Source: Bifidobacterium pseudolongum subsp. globosum (GTDB lineage Bacteria; Actinomycetota; Actinomycetes; Actinomycetales; Bifidobacteriaceae). From it: DNA of 64,000 nucleotides. Shown piece by piece: positions 47,060 through 56,822 of this stretch (positions within the stretch are counted from its first letter, which is position 1; every line of letters begins with the position of its first letter). Location: NCBI RefSeq assembly GCF_000741295.1, contig NZ_JGZG01000008.1, positions 1,005 through 65,004 on the forward strand. The letters run 5' to 3'. The translations under genes and the position numbers were made by a program. The notes beneath the pieces are model-generated. The model worked only from the letters and a program-made list of their open reading frames with translations, had not been told where the DNA came from and did no database searches.

Positions 47060-47097
47060 CCGTGTGGGCCCCGTGCGTCCACACGGGGCCCACACGG
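47060..47097 (-). terminator. terminator hairpin after mfd
   Basis: Perfect 16-bp GC-rich inverted repeat (47060-47075 with 47082-47097) with a 6-nt loop, immediately after the mfd stop codon and upstream of the eno control region. Confidence 0.8.
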
Positions 47098-47098
47098 C

Positions 47099-50000
47099 TC
47101 AGCGAGCGCCTGCCTTCGGCGTCCACGCCAAGTCGTCGAGCAGCTGCTCGGTCCACTTGAGCACAGCGTCGGAGTCCATCGGCGCCGAGCCCAAGGACCC
47201 TTCGAATGGGGTGGGGATCGTGTAGGTCTCGGTGAGCGGGCGGTATTGTGCACCTTTGTAAATGCGTTCGATGCGCATGCGCACCGACTCCGGCGGGTTG
47301 ATCTTGCCGACGCGCAGCTTGCGTCCCTGCCCCACAATCTCCGTGATACCCAAATCACGGGCGCGGGCCCGCAGACGCGCAATGTCGAACAGCGACGTGA
47401 ACACCTGCGGAGGCTCGCCATAGCGGTCGGTGAGCTCTTCGCGCAACTCGTCGAGGTCCTCGTCGGTGCGCGCCTCGGCGAGTTTGCGGTACGCTTCGAG
47501 CCTGAGCTTGTCGGAATCGATGTAGTCGACGGGGATTGACGCCTCGACCGGCAGGTCGATCGTGACCGCGACCGGTTCCACGCGCTCGGGTTCCTTGTAT
47601 TCCTCGATCGCGTTCGTCACCATGCGCACATACAGGTCGAATCCGACGCCTTCGATGTGCCCGCTTTGCTCATCGCCCAGCAGGTTGCCGGTGCCGCGCA
47701 ACTCGAGGTCCTTCATCGCCACGTCGAATCCGGAGCCGAGCGCGGTGTGCTGGGCGATCGTGACGAGGCGCTCATGCGACTGCTCGGTCATCGGCTTGCT
47801 CGGGTCGTACAGGAAGTACGCGTAGGCGCGGTCGTGGCCGCGGCCGACGCGCCCACGCAGCTGATGAAGCTGGCTGAGGCCGAATTTGCCCGCGTTGTCG
47901 ACGATCAGCGTGTTGGCGTTCGAGATATCGAGGCCGGTCTCCACGATCGTGGTGCACAGCAGCACGTCGATGTCGCGGTGCCAGAAGTCACGGATGATCT
48001 GGTCGAGCTGCTTGCGCCCCATCTTGCCATGGGCGATCCCGATGCGCGCCTCCGGCACGAGTTCGCGCAATTGCGCCGCCTTCTGGTCGATGTCCTGCAC
48101 ACGGTTGTGGATGTAGAACACCTGGCCGCCGCGCAGCAATTCGCGGCGCACCGCCGCCGTCACCTGCGCATCTTCATATGCGCCGACGTATGTGAGCACC
48201 GGCAGGCGGTCCTCAGGCGGTGTGGCGAGCGTCGACATCTCACGGATGCCCGTCACCGCCATTTCGAGCGTGCGCGGAATCGGCGTGGCCGACAGGCTGA
48301 GCACGTCGACGTTGGTGCGGATGGCCTTGAGTGTCTCTTTGGCCTCTACACCGAACCGCTGCTCCTCGTCGATGATGACAAGGCCCAAGTCCTTGAACTT
48401 GACCTTGGGGTTGAGCAGTTTGTGCGTGCCGATGACCACATCGACCGTGCCGTCCTCGAGCCCCTTGAGCGTCTCGTTGATCTCTTTGGCGCTCTGGAAA
48501 CGGCTCATCGCCGCCACTTTGACCGGGAACCCCTCGAAGCGTTCGCTGAAGGTCTCGAAATGCTGCTGCACGAGCAGGGTCGTCGGCACGAGCACGGCGA
48601 CCTGTTTGGCGTCCTGCACCGCTTTGAACGCCGCGCGCAACGCGATTTCGGTTTTGCCGAACCCCACGTCGCCGCAGATGAGCCGGTCCATCGGAATCGG
48701 CTTTTCCATGTCGGCCTTCACGTCGTCGATTGTGGTGAGCTGGTCGGCGGTCTCCTGATACGGGAACGCGTCTTCGAGCTCTTTCTGCCACGGCGTGTCT
48801 TTGCTGAAGGCGAACCCTTTCGCCTGCTGGCGTGCCACATACAGCTTGATGAGGTTCTGGGCAATCTCATGGACGTGTTTCTTCGCCTTGGCCTTCGTCT
48901 GCGCCCAGTCCGACCCGCCGAGCTTGTTGAGCTTGGGGATCTCGGCGCCGATGTATTTGCTCACCTGGTCGAGCTGGTCGGTCGGGATGAACAGTTTGTC
49001 CGGCGGCGCGTTGCGTTTGCTCGGCGCGTATTCGATGACGAGGTATTCACGCGTCGACTGGTTGCGGCCCGTGCCGGTGGTACGCTGGCGCATCTCGACG
49101 AACCGGCCGACGCCATGTTGTTCGTGCACCACGAAGTCCCCCGGCTTGAGTTCCATGAGGTCGATCGACTTATGGCGTTTGCGCGGGGTGCGCGACGCCC
49201 CCGCCGCGCTCGCACGTCCCGTCACATCGCGCTCGGTGAGCAGCGCGACCTTGGCGGCGGTGTCGATGAACCCGTCCTGCGCCTGCGAGCGCACGCAGGC
49301 GAACCGGGTGACGCCGATGCCGTGCAGCATGCGCTTGAGGCGCTGCAGTGTGCCGTGCGCTGCGGCGGTGAGGGTCAGCTTATACCCGCTGTCGAGCAGT
49401 TCGTGTAAGCCCTGTTCCGCTTTCGTCTCGCTGCCTCGGAAGTCGACCGGCGTCTGCGCGGCGATCTGCACATGGCCGGGCTGTGCGGTGTCCACGGTGA
49501 ATCCGCTGACCTGCCACACTTCGCGCTCGCTGTACATGAGCTGGGCGACGGCCTCCTGGTAGTTGAGGAAGTTCGCTTGGTCGAAGGTGATCGGCGCGCC
49601 CGAACCGTGGCCGGACGCGGCGACGCTCCAGCTGGTCGCGAGGAACTCGTTCGCGGTCTTCTCGAGGTCGTCGACCGCGCGGCGCAGTTTCTCGGGGTCG
49701 CTGAGCATGACGACACTGCCGCGGGGCAGCATCGACGAGACCGGCTGCATCTCGTCGATGAGCGCGGGGATGAGCGATTCCATGCCTTCGACGGGTATGC
49801 CCTGCGCAATGGATTCGAGCATGTCGTCGGCATTGGGAATGGAGCCGACAAGCGAGCGTGCACGGTCTCGGATCTCGTCCGTCAGCTGCACTTCGCGGCA
49901 CGGTGTGGCCCAGATCGAGTCGATCTCGTCGCCGTAGGTGCGCTGGTCGGAGGCGTGGAACTGGCGTATCGAGTCGATCTCGTCGCCGAAGAACTCGATG

Positions 50001-50665
50001 CGCACAGGGTGCGGCGCCGTCGGCGGGAAGACGTCGATGAGGCCGCCGCGCACCGCGAACTCGCCGCGGTCCATGACCAGGTCGACGCGCGTATAGGCGT
50101 TGCGCACGAGCTGCTGTGCTGCGGTGTCGAGCGGCATCTCCCCGCCGCATGTGAAGACAAGCGGTGCGACGTCGCCGATGCCTGCGACGACCGGCTGGAT
50201 GAGTGAGCGCACAGGCATGATGAGGATGCGGATGGGTCCGAACATGGCACTGCCCTGCTGCGGGTGGCACAGGCGGCGGAACACTTCCATGCGGTTGGCC
50301 ACGGTGTCCGCGCGCGGCGAAAGACGCTCGTGGGGCAGCGTCTCCCACGACTGCAGTTGGGCGACTGACGCGGGGTCGCCGCGGTACCATGAGCGGATGT
50401 CTTCGACGAGCTCCTCCGCCTCACGCCCGGAGGGGACGATCACAACGACGGGCGCGCGTTCGGCGGTGGCGGCGGCGAGCGCCGGGCGTATGCCTTGCGG
50501 CGCGCCGATGAGCAGGCTTGGGTCAGTGGCGTCGTCGGGCGTTTCGATCTCGCCGTGCGCGAGCGCCGCGAATTGCGGGTCGCGGGCGAGCGCCTCGCGC
50601 ACGTCGCCGAGGGAGCCCGCAATGAGCTCGTCTTCCGAGGTGCGGGTGTCTCGATCAGCGGGCAT
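47099..50665 (-). CDS. mfd: transcription-repair coupling factor Mfd
   Basis: Removes RNA polymerase stalled at lesions and recruits UvrA/B. 1188 residues: UvrB-homology module (about 30-400), RNA-polymerase-interaction domain (GDFVVHEQHGVGRFVEM, near 525), RecG-like translocase (GDVGFGKTEIALRA Walker A, VIIDEEQRFGVE DEEQ box, LSATPIPRTLEMA, and LHQLRGRVGRG), and a C-terminal regulatory TRCF domain. Its first codons overlap the end of pth by 11 bp, so pth and mfd are cotranscribed. Confidence 0.97.
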   Translation of the reverse strand: MPADRDTRTSEDELIAGSLGDVREALARDPQFAALAHGEIETPDDATDPSLLIGAPQGIRPALAAATAERAPVVVIVPSGREAEELVEDIRSWYRGDPASVAQLQSWETLPHERLSPRADTVANRMEVFRRLCHPQQGSAMFGPIRILIMPVRSLIQPVVAGIGDVAPLVFTCGGEMPLDTAAQQLVRNAYTRVDLVMDRGEFAVRGGLIDVFPPTAPHPVRIEFFGDEIDSIRQFHASDQRTYGDEIDSIWATPCREVQLTDEIRDRARSLVGSIPNADDMLESIAQGIPVEGMESLIPALIDEMQPVSSMLPRGSVVMLSDPEKLRRAVDDLEKTANEFLATSWSVAASGHGSGAPITFDQANFLNYQEAVAQLMYSEREVWQVSGFTVDTAQPGHVQIAAQTPVDFRGSETKAEQGLHELLDSGYKLTLTAAAHGTLQRLKRMLHGIGVTRFACVRSQAQDGFIDTAAKVALLTERDVTGRASAAGASRTPRKRHKSIDLMELKPGDFVVHEQHGVGRFVEMRQRTTGTGRNQSTREYLVIEYAPSKRNAPPDKLFIPTDQLDQVSKYIGAEIPKLNKLGGSDWAQTKAKAKKHVHEIAQNLIKLYVARQQAKGFAFSKDTPWQKELEDAFPYQETADQLTTIDDVKADMEKPIPMDRLICGDVGFGKTEIALRAAFKAVQDAKQVAVLVPTTLLVQQHFETFSERFEGFPVKVAAMSRFQSAKEINETLKGLEDGTVDVVIGTHKLLNPKVKFKDLGLVIIDEEQRFGVEAKETLKAIRTNVDVLSLSATPIPRTLEMAVTGIREMSTLATPPEDRLPVLTYVGAYEDAQVTAAVRRELLRGGQVFYIHNRVQDIDQKAAQLRELVPEARIGIAHGKMGRKQLDQIIRDFWHRDIDVLLCTTIVETGLDISNANTLIVDNAGKFGLSQLHQLRGRVGRGHDRAYAYFLYDPSKPMTEQSHERLVTIAQHTALGSGFDVAMKDLELRGTGNLLGDEQSGHIEGVGFDLYVRMVTNAIEEYKEPERVEPVAVTIDLPVEASIPVDYIDSDKLRLEAYRKLAEARTDEDLDELREELTDRYGEPPQVFTSLFDIARLRARARDLGITEIVGQGRKLRVGKINPPESVRMRIERIYKGAQYRPLTETYTIPTPFEGSLGSAPMDSDAVLKWTEQLLDDLAWTPKAGAR

Positions 50666-51254
50666 TGAACGTGGCCTGCGCTTTCGTCAATCCATCGAAC
50701 ACGATCGATTCGGCGGCGTCGGCGCCGTCGGCGAGGAATTCGGGCAGCTGCTTGCGCTGGGCGGCGTTGAATTCGCCGAGCACCCAGTTGATCGTGTTGT
50801 CGTGCGCATCGCCCGAGCGGCTCGCATGCCCGACTCCCATGCGCACACGCGCATAGTCGGGGGTGTGCAGGCAGCGGTCGATGGATTTGATGCCATTGTG
50901 GCCGCCCGCCGAACCGCCCGACTTGAGTTTGATGCGGCCGAACTCGAGGTCCATGTCGTCGTGGATGACGACGATGTGGTCGGTGTTGATGCGGTAATAG
51001 TCGCGAATCGAGGCGACGGCGTTGCCTGAATCGTTCATGTAGGTCAGCGGCTTGCACAGGAACATCTTGACGTTGTTCCCATTGAGCGCCATGACGCCTT
51101 TGCCCAGGTCGGCCAGCCCCTTGTGGTTGGCGAAGTGCACGCTCCAGCGTTGAGCGAGCTCGTTGACGGTCATGAAGCCGATGTTGTGGCGCGTGCCGCG
51201 GTATTTCGCCCCGGGGTTGCCCAGTCCGACGATGAGCCAGTAATCGGAAGCCAT
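50655..51254 (-). CDS. pth: peptidyl-tRNA hydrolase
   Basis: Recycles stalled peptidyl-tRNA. 199 residues: LIVGLGNPGAKYRGTRHNIGF contains the catalytic His (two adjoining motifs), PLTYMNDSG, IHDDMDLEFG with the catalytic Asp, and GSAGGHNGIKSI. The ATG at 51254 has AGAGGATG upstream; the longer frame to 51416 has no homology. It is upstream of mfd with overlapping ends, the order conserved in many actinobacteria. Confidence 0.95.
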   Translation of the reverse strand: MASDYWLIVGLGNPGAKYRGTRHNIGFMTVNELAQRWSVHFANHKGLADLGKGVMALNGNNVKMFLCKPLTYMNDSGNAVASIRDYYRINTDHIVVIHDDMDLEFGRIKLKSGGSAGGHNGIKSIDRCLHTPDYARVRMGVGHASRSGDAHDNTINWVLGEFNAAQRKQLPEFLADGADAAESIVFDGLTKAQATFNAR

Positions 51255-51339
51255 GTCATCCTCTTTTCGTGTGCTGTGGGGCGCGCGCCCCTTGCTTTCC
51301 ATACGGGTGGTATGCGGGTGCTTCCCCGCTCCTGTGGCG

Positions 51340-51849
51340 CTACAGGGCGTACGACCAGAACCCCACATCGTGCAATGTGTCTTTGGAATCATACGCCGCC
51401 TGCGGCAACAGGCCATAGCGGGTGAAGCCGAAGCGCTCCATGAGGCCGCTCGAGGCAGCGTTGTCGGCGAAGATCACCGTGCACGCCATGCGCATCGCGC
51501 GGGCGCGGCATTCGTCGATGAGCACGCCCAACGCGTATTTGCCGGCGCCACGGCCCTGCCACTGGGGTGTGATGTAGTACGCGAGCGAACAGATGCCATC
51601 GTAGCCAGGGCGCGGGTTGAAGGCGCTGATGGCCGCGAATCCGATCGGTTCGGCGGTGTCGCCGGCGCCCGCATCGATGACGAAGACGGCGTACGGCGTC
51701 TGGAAGGAGTCGAGCCACGCCTTGCGCTGTTTGGTGGTGACAGGTTCCGTGTCAGCGGTGGAGCCGCCCCGGATGATGGCAGCATTGTAGATATCGGTGA
51801 GCGCAGGCAAATCGGCGTCGGTGGCCACATGGTACGAATAATCTGTCAT
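51340..51849 (-). CDS. GNAT-family N-acetyltransferase
   Basis: 169 residues resembling the phosphinothricin/amino-acid acetyltransferase (PAT) group: TDADLPALTDIYNAAI at the start, an acetyl-CoA loop WQGRGAGKYALG near residue 97, and ASSGLMERFGFTRYG near 130. Substrate unknown. It lies upstream of pth on the same strand, with an 85-bp gap, and downstream of the UPF0182 terminator. Confidence 0.85.
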   Translation of the reverse strand: MTDYSYHVATDADLPALTDIYNAAIIRGGSTADTEPVTTKQRKAWLDSFQTPYAVFVIDAGAGDTAEPIGFAAISAFNPRPGYDGICSLAYYITPQWQGRGAGKYALGVLIDECRARAMRMACTVIFADNAASSGLMERFGFTRYGLLPQAAYDSKDTLHDVGFWSYAL

Positions 51850-51900
51850 ACGCGCCAGTGTAGCGCGCCACTGCCCTGATGCTCGCCGTAGGCGTAGGGT

Positions 51901-51953
51901 ATGCGACAGGCGGGGCGCGGGCCCTGCACGGACCGGCGACCCGCCTGTCGCAT
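51901..51953 (-). terminator. terminator hairpin after the UPF0182 gene
   Basis: 14-bp perfect inverted repeat (51901-51914 with 51940-51953) with a 25-nt loop that itself contains GGGCCC. It lies 40 bp past the stop codon of the UPF0182 gene. Confidence 0.65.
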
Positions 51954-51993
51954 CAGTGGGGATCAGTGCTCACACGCTCTGCTTCCCTACCGT

Positions 51994-54900
51994 TCACTCG
52001 AGTTCGAGCGCCTTGTTGATGGCCTCCTCGAGTTGCTTCTGCGCTTCGCCATAGGCACTCCAATCGCCGCTCTTCATCGCCTTGTCGGAGTCCTTCATCG
52101 CCTGGGCTGCATCGTCGAGCGCGGATTTGAGCGCGGCGGAATCCTTCGACGCGGAACCGCCCGGCTCCGGCTTCTCATCACTGCCGGCACTGGGCTCCTT
52201 GCCCTGCTGGTCGCCCTGCGTGTTCGCGGCGTCGCCTGCGGAGGCGCCGGAATTGCCGCCGAACACCTGGTCCAGTGCCTCGTCGAGCGTATTGGCGAAA
52301 CCGACCTGGTCGCCGAACGCCACAAGCACCTTCTTGAGCAGCGGATAGCTGGTAGCGCCGGAGGACTTGACATACACCGGTTCCACATACACCAGTCCAC
52401 CGCCAAGCGGCAGTGTGAGCAGGTTGCCACGTTCCACCTGTGTGGAGCCCGATTGCAGCAGGTTGAGCTCCTTCGACACATCGGCATTCGCGTTGAAGTT
52501 GTTCTGCGCCTGCCCCGGGCCCGGCACATTGGAGTCCTTGGGCAGCTCCTGCAGGCGGATCGTGCCGTAATCCGGCCCCTTCACACCCTTGGTGCGCCCC
52601 GCGTTGGAATCCACCGAAAGGAATCCGGTGAGGATCTCACGCGTGCTCGCACCGGCCGGGATGTACGACGAGGTCAGTGAGAATACCGGCTGCTGCGAGC
52701 CACCCGTCTGCAAGGTCAGGTAGTACGGCGGCTGCAGCACGTCGCGCGCCTGCTGTTCCTGGGATTCGGTGGGGTCGACCGGCGTCTGCCAGAAATCCTC
52801 ACCCGAGAAGAACTGGTTCGCCTGGGTCACATGGTACTTGGCGAGCAGTTGGCGCTGCACCTTGAAGATGCCCTCCGGGTAGCGCATATGCGCCATGAGC
52901 TCGCCCGAGATCTCCGACATCGAGTGGTACTGGCCGGGGAAGATCTTCTGCCACGCCTTGAGCACCGGGTCCTGATCGTCCCACGTGTACAGGTCCACCG
53001 AACCGTCGTACGCGTCGACCGTCGCCTTGACCGAATTGCGGATGTAGTTCGCCTGCTTGTTGCCGAGCTCCTGCACCGAATCCGAGCTCAACGTCGTCGA
53101 ATCCTGCGTGGCGGAAGCGAGGTCGGTCATCTGTGCGTACGGGTACTGGTCGGACGTCGTGTAGCCGTCGATGACCCACTTCACGCGGCCATCCACAACG
53201 GCCGGGTAGACACGGCCGTCGAGGGTGAGGTACGGCGCCACCTTGGCCACGCGCTCGCGCGGGGAACGGTCGTAGAGAATCTGCGACTGTGGGGTCACGC
53301 GGTCGGAGAACAGGATCTGGTCCGAACCGAAGCGGATCGCGTACAGCAGACGGGCGAACATGTTGCCGATGTTCGGGCCGCCATTTCCTTTGAACGTGGT
53401 GACTGCGCCCTCGGCGCCGCTTGTCGGGTAGTCGAACTCCCAGGAGCGCTCGCCTTCCGGCGCGCCGACAATCGAGTATTCCGGCGCGTTGGGCGAGAAG
53501 TAGATGCGCGGCTCGTAATGCTGTGTCTCGGTCAGGTACCCCTGCGTGGGGATGCCGTATTCGAAGAACTCAGGCTGGCCGTCGCTCGTCACGCGGTTGC
53601 CGTAGGCGGCCACCACGCCGTAGCCATGCGTGTACACCGTGTGGTCGTTGACCCAGTTGCGGTTGTCGTTGCCCGAAAGGTCCATCTCGCGGGCAGCGAT
53701 CACCGTGTCCTGGTTCACCCCATCGATGTCGTATTTGTCCACGGCCAGCGTGTCGGCGAACGTGTAGTACTGCTTCATCTGCTGCAGCTGGCGGAACGTC
53801 GGCGCCACGATCTGCGGGTCGAGCAGGCGGATCTGCGCGGTCGTCTCGGCGTCCTTCTGCAGCGCGCCCTCGGTGCCCTTCGTCGTGGCCTTGTATTCCT
53901 CGGTCTGCACGGCGTCGAGCCCATAGGCGGCGCGCGTGGCGTCGATATTGCGCTGGATGTACGTCGATTCCATCTCCTGCGCGTTCGGATTGACACGGAA
54001 GCGCTGCAGCAACATGGGCCACAGCGTGGACAGCAGCAGCGACAGCACAACGGCCGAGGCGACGGCAATGGCCGGCACGCGCCATGCCTTCCACGCGGTG
54101 ACGAACCCGGCGGAACGGCCGCCATCCTCGTCGAACAGGCGCGTGCGCATGAGCCAGATGCCGAGCACCACGCCCACAACCACCGTGATCACCGCCATGA
54201 TGATGACCACCGGGATGTGCGCATGCACCGTCGTGTAGGTGGCGCCGGTGATGCGGTCGCCCTGCGCGGTCATCGTCGAGAAGATCGATAGCACCTGATT
54301 GGCCGCCCAGGAGACCATCCACAGCATGAACCAGATGGCGATCTGACGGCGTGCGCGCGCCGTCATCGCGAACAGGCCGCGCCCATGGACCGGCATGCGG
54401 AACCGGATGCCGCCCATCGCGATGTGCGTGCCGATCGAGAACACGAGCGCGACGACGAGCAGCAGCGACAGGCCCGACAACAGCAGCGACAGGCCGGGCA
54501 GCACAAACACGTAGAACCCGTTGTCGATGCCGAACTGCGGGTCGGACACACCGAACGATTCGCCGTTGAACATCAGCAGGATCTCGGTCCAATTGGCGTT
54601 GAACCGCGAACCGAACATGAGGCCGGCGACGAGCGAGACCACGATGGCCACACGCCGCGCCGTCTTCGAACTCACCGATTTGCCCACTTCAATCGTGTCG
54701 CCATGGATGCGAATCGTGGAGCCGTCGGAGTACGCGGGCCGGGCACGGATCGCGAGCGTGGCGGAGATGAAGGTGACCAGCACCATGAGCGCCGCATACG
54801 CGAGCCACAGGCCCACGCGCGTGCCCAGCAGCGTCCACACGATGCTCTGGAACCCAAGTTGGGAATACCACATGACGTCGGTGGCGAAGTTGGCGACGGC

Positions 54901-55164
54901 GAAGAACAACGCCACTACCACGGCGATCACCGCCACGACCGCGATCAGCACGCGGGAGCCACGGCCATGCGACGGCCGTTTCGCCTGGCGGGTGATGCGC
55001 GGCGCGCCCGTGGGCGGCTTGGTGCCCGAACCGACCGCGTCGTGGGCTTCGTCGCCGTTGGTTTCGATGTCGATGATGACCGGCTCGTCATCATCCTTCT
55101 GGTTGGAGGGTTTGCGCGACCCCGGCGTAGCGCCGAACAAAGGTCCGAAATCGAAAAAAGACAT
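51994..55164 (-). CDS. UPF0182-family large membrane protein
   Basis: 1056 residues, an actinobacterial family related to mycobacterial Rv0064, with unknown function. A cytoplasmic acidic N terminus (about 1-70) is followed by about seven transmembrane helices (75-400). A large extracytoplasmic domain contains the family regions TFADTLAVDKYDIDG and RNWVNDHTVYTHGYGVV, and a disordered Gly/Ser-rich tail with a short coiled coil ends the protein. It is a single-gene unit with its own terminator and is divergent from the GH3 gene. Confidence 0.93.
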   Translation of the reverse strand: MSFFDFGPLFGATPGSRKPSNQKDDDEPVIIDIETNGDEAHDAVGSGTKPPTGAPRITRQAKRPSHGRGSRVLIAVVAVIAVVVALFFAVANFATDVMWYSQLGFQSIVWTLLGTRVGLWLAYAALMVLVTFISATLAIRARPAYSDGSTIRIHGDTIEVGKSVSSKTARRVAIVVSLVAGLMFGSRFNANWTEILLMFNGESFGVSDPQFGIDNGFYVFVLPGLSLLLSGLSLLLVVALVFSIGTHIAMGGIRFRMPVHGRGLFAMTARARRQIAIWFMLWMVSWAANQVLSIFSTMTAQGDRITGATYTTVHAHIPVVIIMAVITVVVGVVLGIWLMRTRLFDEDGGRSAGFVTAWKAWRVPAIAVASAVVLSLLLSTLWPMLLQRFRVNPNAQEMESTYIQRNIDATRAAYGLDAVQTEEYKATTKGTEGALQKDAETTAQIRLLDPQIVAPTFRQLQQMKQYYTFADTLAVDKYDIDGVNQDTVIAAREMDLSGNDNRNWVNDHTVYTHGYGVVAAYGNRVTSDGQPEFFEYGIPTQGYLTETQHYEPRIYFSPNAPEYSIVGAPEGERSWEFDYPTSGAEGAVTTFKGNGGPNIGNMFARLLYAIRFGSDQILFSDRVTPQSQILYDRSPRERVAKVAPYLTLDGRVYPAVVDGRVKWVIDGYTTSDQYPYAQMTDLASATQDSTTLSSDSVQELGNKQANYIRNSVKATVDAYDGSVDLYTWDDQDPVLKAWQKIFPGQYHSMSEISGELMAHMRYPEGIFKVQRQLLAKYHVTQANQFFSGEDFWQTPVDPTESQEQQARDVLQPPYYLTLQTGGSQQPVFSLTSSYIPAGASTREILTGFLSVDSNAGRTKGVKGPDYGTIRLQELPKDSNVPGPGQAQNNFNANADVSKELNLLQSGSTQVERGNLLTLPLGGGLVYVEPVYVKSSGATSYPLLKKVLVAFGDQVGFANTLDEALDQVFGGNSGASAGDAANTQGDQQGKEPSAGSDEKPEPGGSASKDSAALKSALDDAAQAMKDSDKAMKSGDWSAYGEAQKQLEEAINKALELE

Positions 55165-55319
55165 TCGTTCAGCTTACTGGAATACCGCGAACGGCATCAA
55201 GGGCCATGCGCATTCTTCCATCAATACTCCATAATTCGCCACATCTAGGGAGCGCGCGCCGCCTTGTCGCGCCTCATTACACTGGTAGCAACGGACGCAA
55301 GACCAATCAAGGAGGGGCC

Positions 55320-56600
55320 ATGGCGCAGCAACAGGCGAACAGGCACGGCAGTGAACAGCGGCATCGCACGCACGCATGGATCGCCATCGTGGCCACCGTG
55401 GTCGCCCTCATGCTGGCGGCCGGCGCCATATGGTGGGCGTGGGCACACCGTGCCCACACCCCGCGCCCTCAGGCCACCACACCAGCGCTGACAGCCACCC
55501 CCAGTGTCACGCCAAGCGGTTCCCCCAGCGGCGCCACGCCGACCGCATCCCCCAGCCCGACCACAACAGACCGCGCCCAGAAGATCGTGGATGGCATGGG
55601 CCTCGACGAGCGCGCGGCGCAACTGGTCATGACGCCACTGGCCGCAGGCACCGACCCGTCGGTGATTCGCGCACTGATCGCCGACGAGCATGTCGGTTCC
55701 GTCATCCTGATGGGCAATTGGACGAGCGGCGTGGCCGGGGTGCGCGAAGCCACCGAGATGCTGCAGTCCTATGCTGACGGCCCCACGCGCGTGCTCGTGG
55801 CCACCGATCAGGAGGGCGGCCAGGTGCAGCACCTGCAGGGGCCGGGGTTCGAGACCATGCCGAGCGAGGTCACGCAGGGGATGATGACCCTCGCCAATCT
55901 GCAGGCGGCGAGCCGGGGTTGGGGCGAACAGCTGCATATGGCCGGTGTACATGTGGACTTGGCGCCGTGCGTGGACACCGTGACAATCGACCGCGCGTCC
56001 AACGCTCCGGTCGGCGCGCTCGACCGCGATTACGGGCTCGACGCCGCGGGCAATGCACAGCACGCCGCCGCGTTTGTCGAAGGATTGCGTGCCGCCGGCG
56101 TGGGCGCGGCGGCGAAACACTTCCCTGGGCTTGGCGCCGTGACCGGCAACACCGACTTCACAACCGATGGCATCGTCGACACGACGACCACGCGCAACGG
56201 CCCGGAAGTGCAGGCGTTCGCCCAGGCGATCCGCGCCGCCGACCCAGGCATGGTCATGATTTCGCTCGCCACGTACACGGCGATCGACCCCGATGAGCCG
56301 GCGGCGTTCTCGCCCACCGTCATCGACGGCATGCTGCGCGGTGACATCGGCTATGGCGGCGTCGTCATCTCCGACTCCCTTTCGGCGAGCGCCGTCAGCG
56401 CGATTGCCCCCGCTGAGCTCGGCGTGCGGCTTGTGCAGGCCGGAGGGGACTTGGCCTGTGTGAACGACCCCGCGTTCACGCAGCCGATCCTCGACGGCTT
56501 GCGCGCGCGAGCGCGCGGCGACGCTGCGTTCGCCGAACGGGTGACGCAGTCGGCGCGCCGCGTCGTCTCACTCAAGCTCGCCCTCGGATTGGCGCAGTAG
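55320..56600 (+). CDS. GH3 beta-N-acetylhexosaminidase-like membrane-anchored protein
   Basis: 426 residues: one N-terminal anchor helix (about 20-42), a Ser/Thr/Pro-rich stalk to about 85, and a GH3 N-terminal catalytic domain. The NagZ-type loop normally KHFPGHG reads KHFPGLG, so the catalytic-dyad His is absent; the nucleophile Asp appears to be kept in VVISDSLSA. It probably acts outside the membrane on muropeptides or glycans, or is non-hydrolytic. The ATG at 55320 has AAGGAGG upstream. Confidence 0.85.
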   Translation: MAQQQANRHGSEQRHRTHAWIAIVATVVALMLAAGAIWWAWAHRAHTPRPQATTPALTATPSVTPSGSPSGATPTASPSPTTTDRAQKIVDGMGLDERAAQLVMTPLAAGTDPSVIRALIADEHVGSVILMGNWTSGVAGVREATEMLQSYADGPTRVLVATDQEGGQVQHLQGPGFETMPSEVTQGMMTLANLQAASRGWGEQLHMAGVHVDLAPCVDTVTIDRASNAPVGALDRDYGLDAAGNAQHAAAFVEGLRAAGVGAAAKHFPGLGAVTGNTDFTTDGIVDTTTTRNGPEVQAFAQAIRAADPGMVMISLATYTAIDPDEPAAFSPTVIDGMLRGDIGYGGVVISDSLSASAVSAIAPAELGVRLVQAGGDLACVNDPAFTQPILDGLRARARGDAAFAERVTQSARRVVSLKLALGLAQ

Positions 56601-56606
56601 CGCGCA

Positions 56607-56822
56607 CTAACAGCAGCAACTGGTGTTGGGGTGCAGCCGCTCGTGCTCCTCGCGCGCCCGCAAGTAGGCGCGCTCGCTGAGCGGCTCCTCACCGGGGTGC
56701 TCACGTGCGAACCGCTCCACGTAATGCTCGTAGCGCGCTTCGCCGCTGACCTCCCGTGCATACCACACCACGGCGCGCCATGCACGGGCTGCGATGGCTC
56801 GCAACTGTGCGGCCGCGTTCAT
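56607..56822 (-). CDS. YbdD/YjiX-family small protein
   Basis: 71 residues, almost always encoded next to CstA-type transporters, as here (ATGA overlap). Basic and aromatic, with the family segment EVSGEARYEHYVERFAREHPG. The protein ends with three Cys residues (SCCC). In enterobacteria the YbdD/CstA or YjiX/YjiY pair is linked to peptide or pyruvate uptake. It is read after cstA on the same transcript. Confidence 0.88.
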   Translation of the reverse strand: MNAAAQLRAIAARAWRAVVWYAREVSGEARYEHYVERFAREHPGEEPLSERAYLRAREEHERLHPNTSCCC

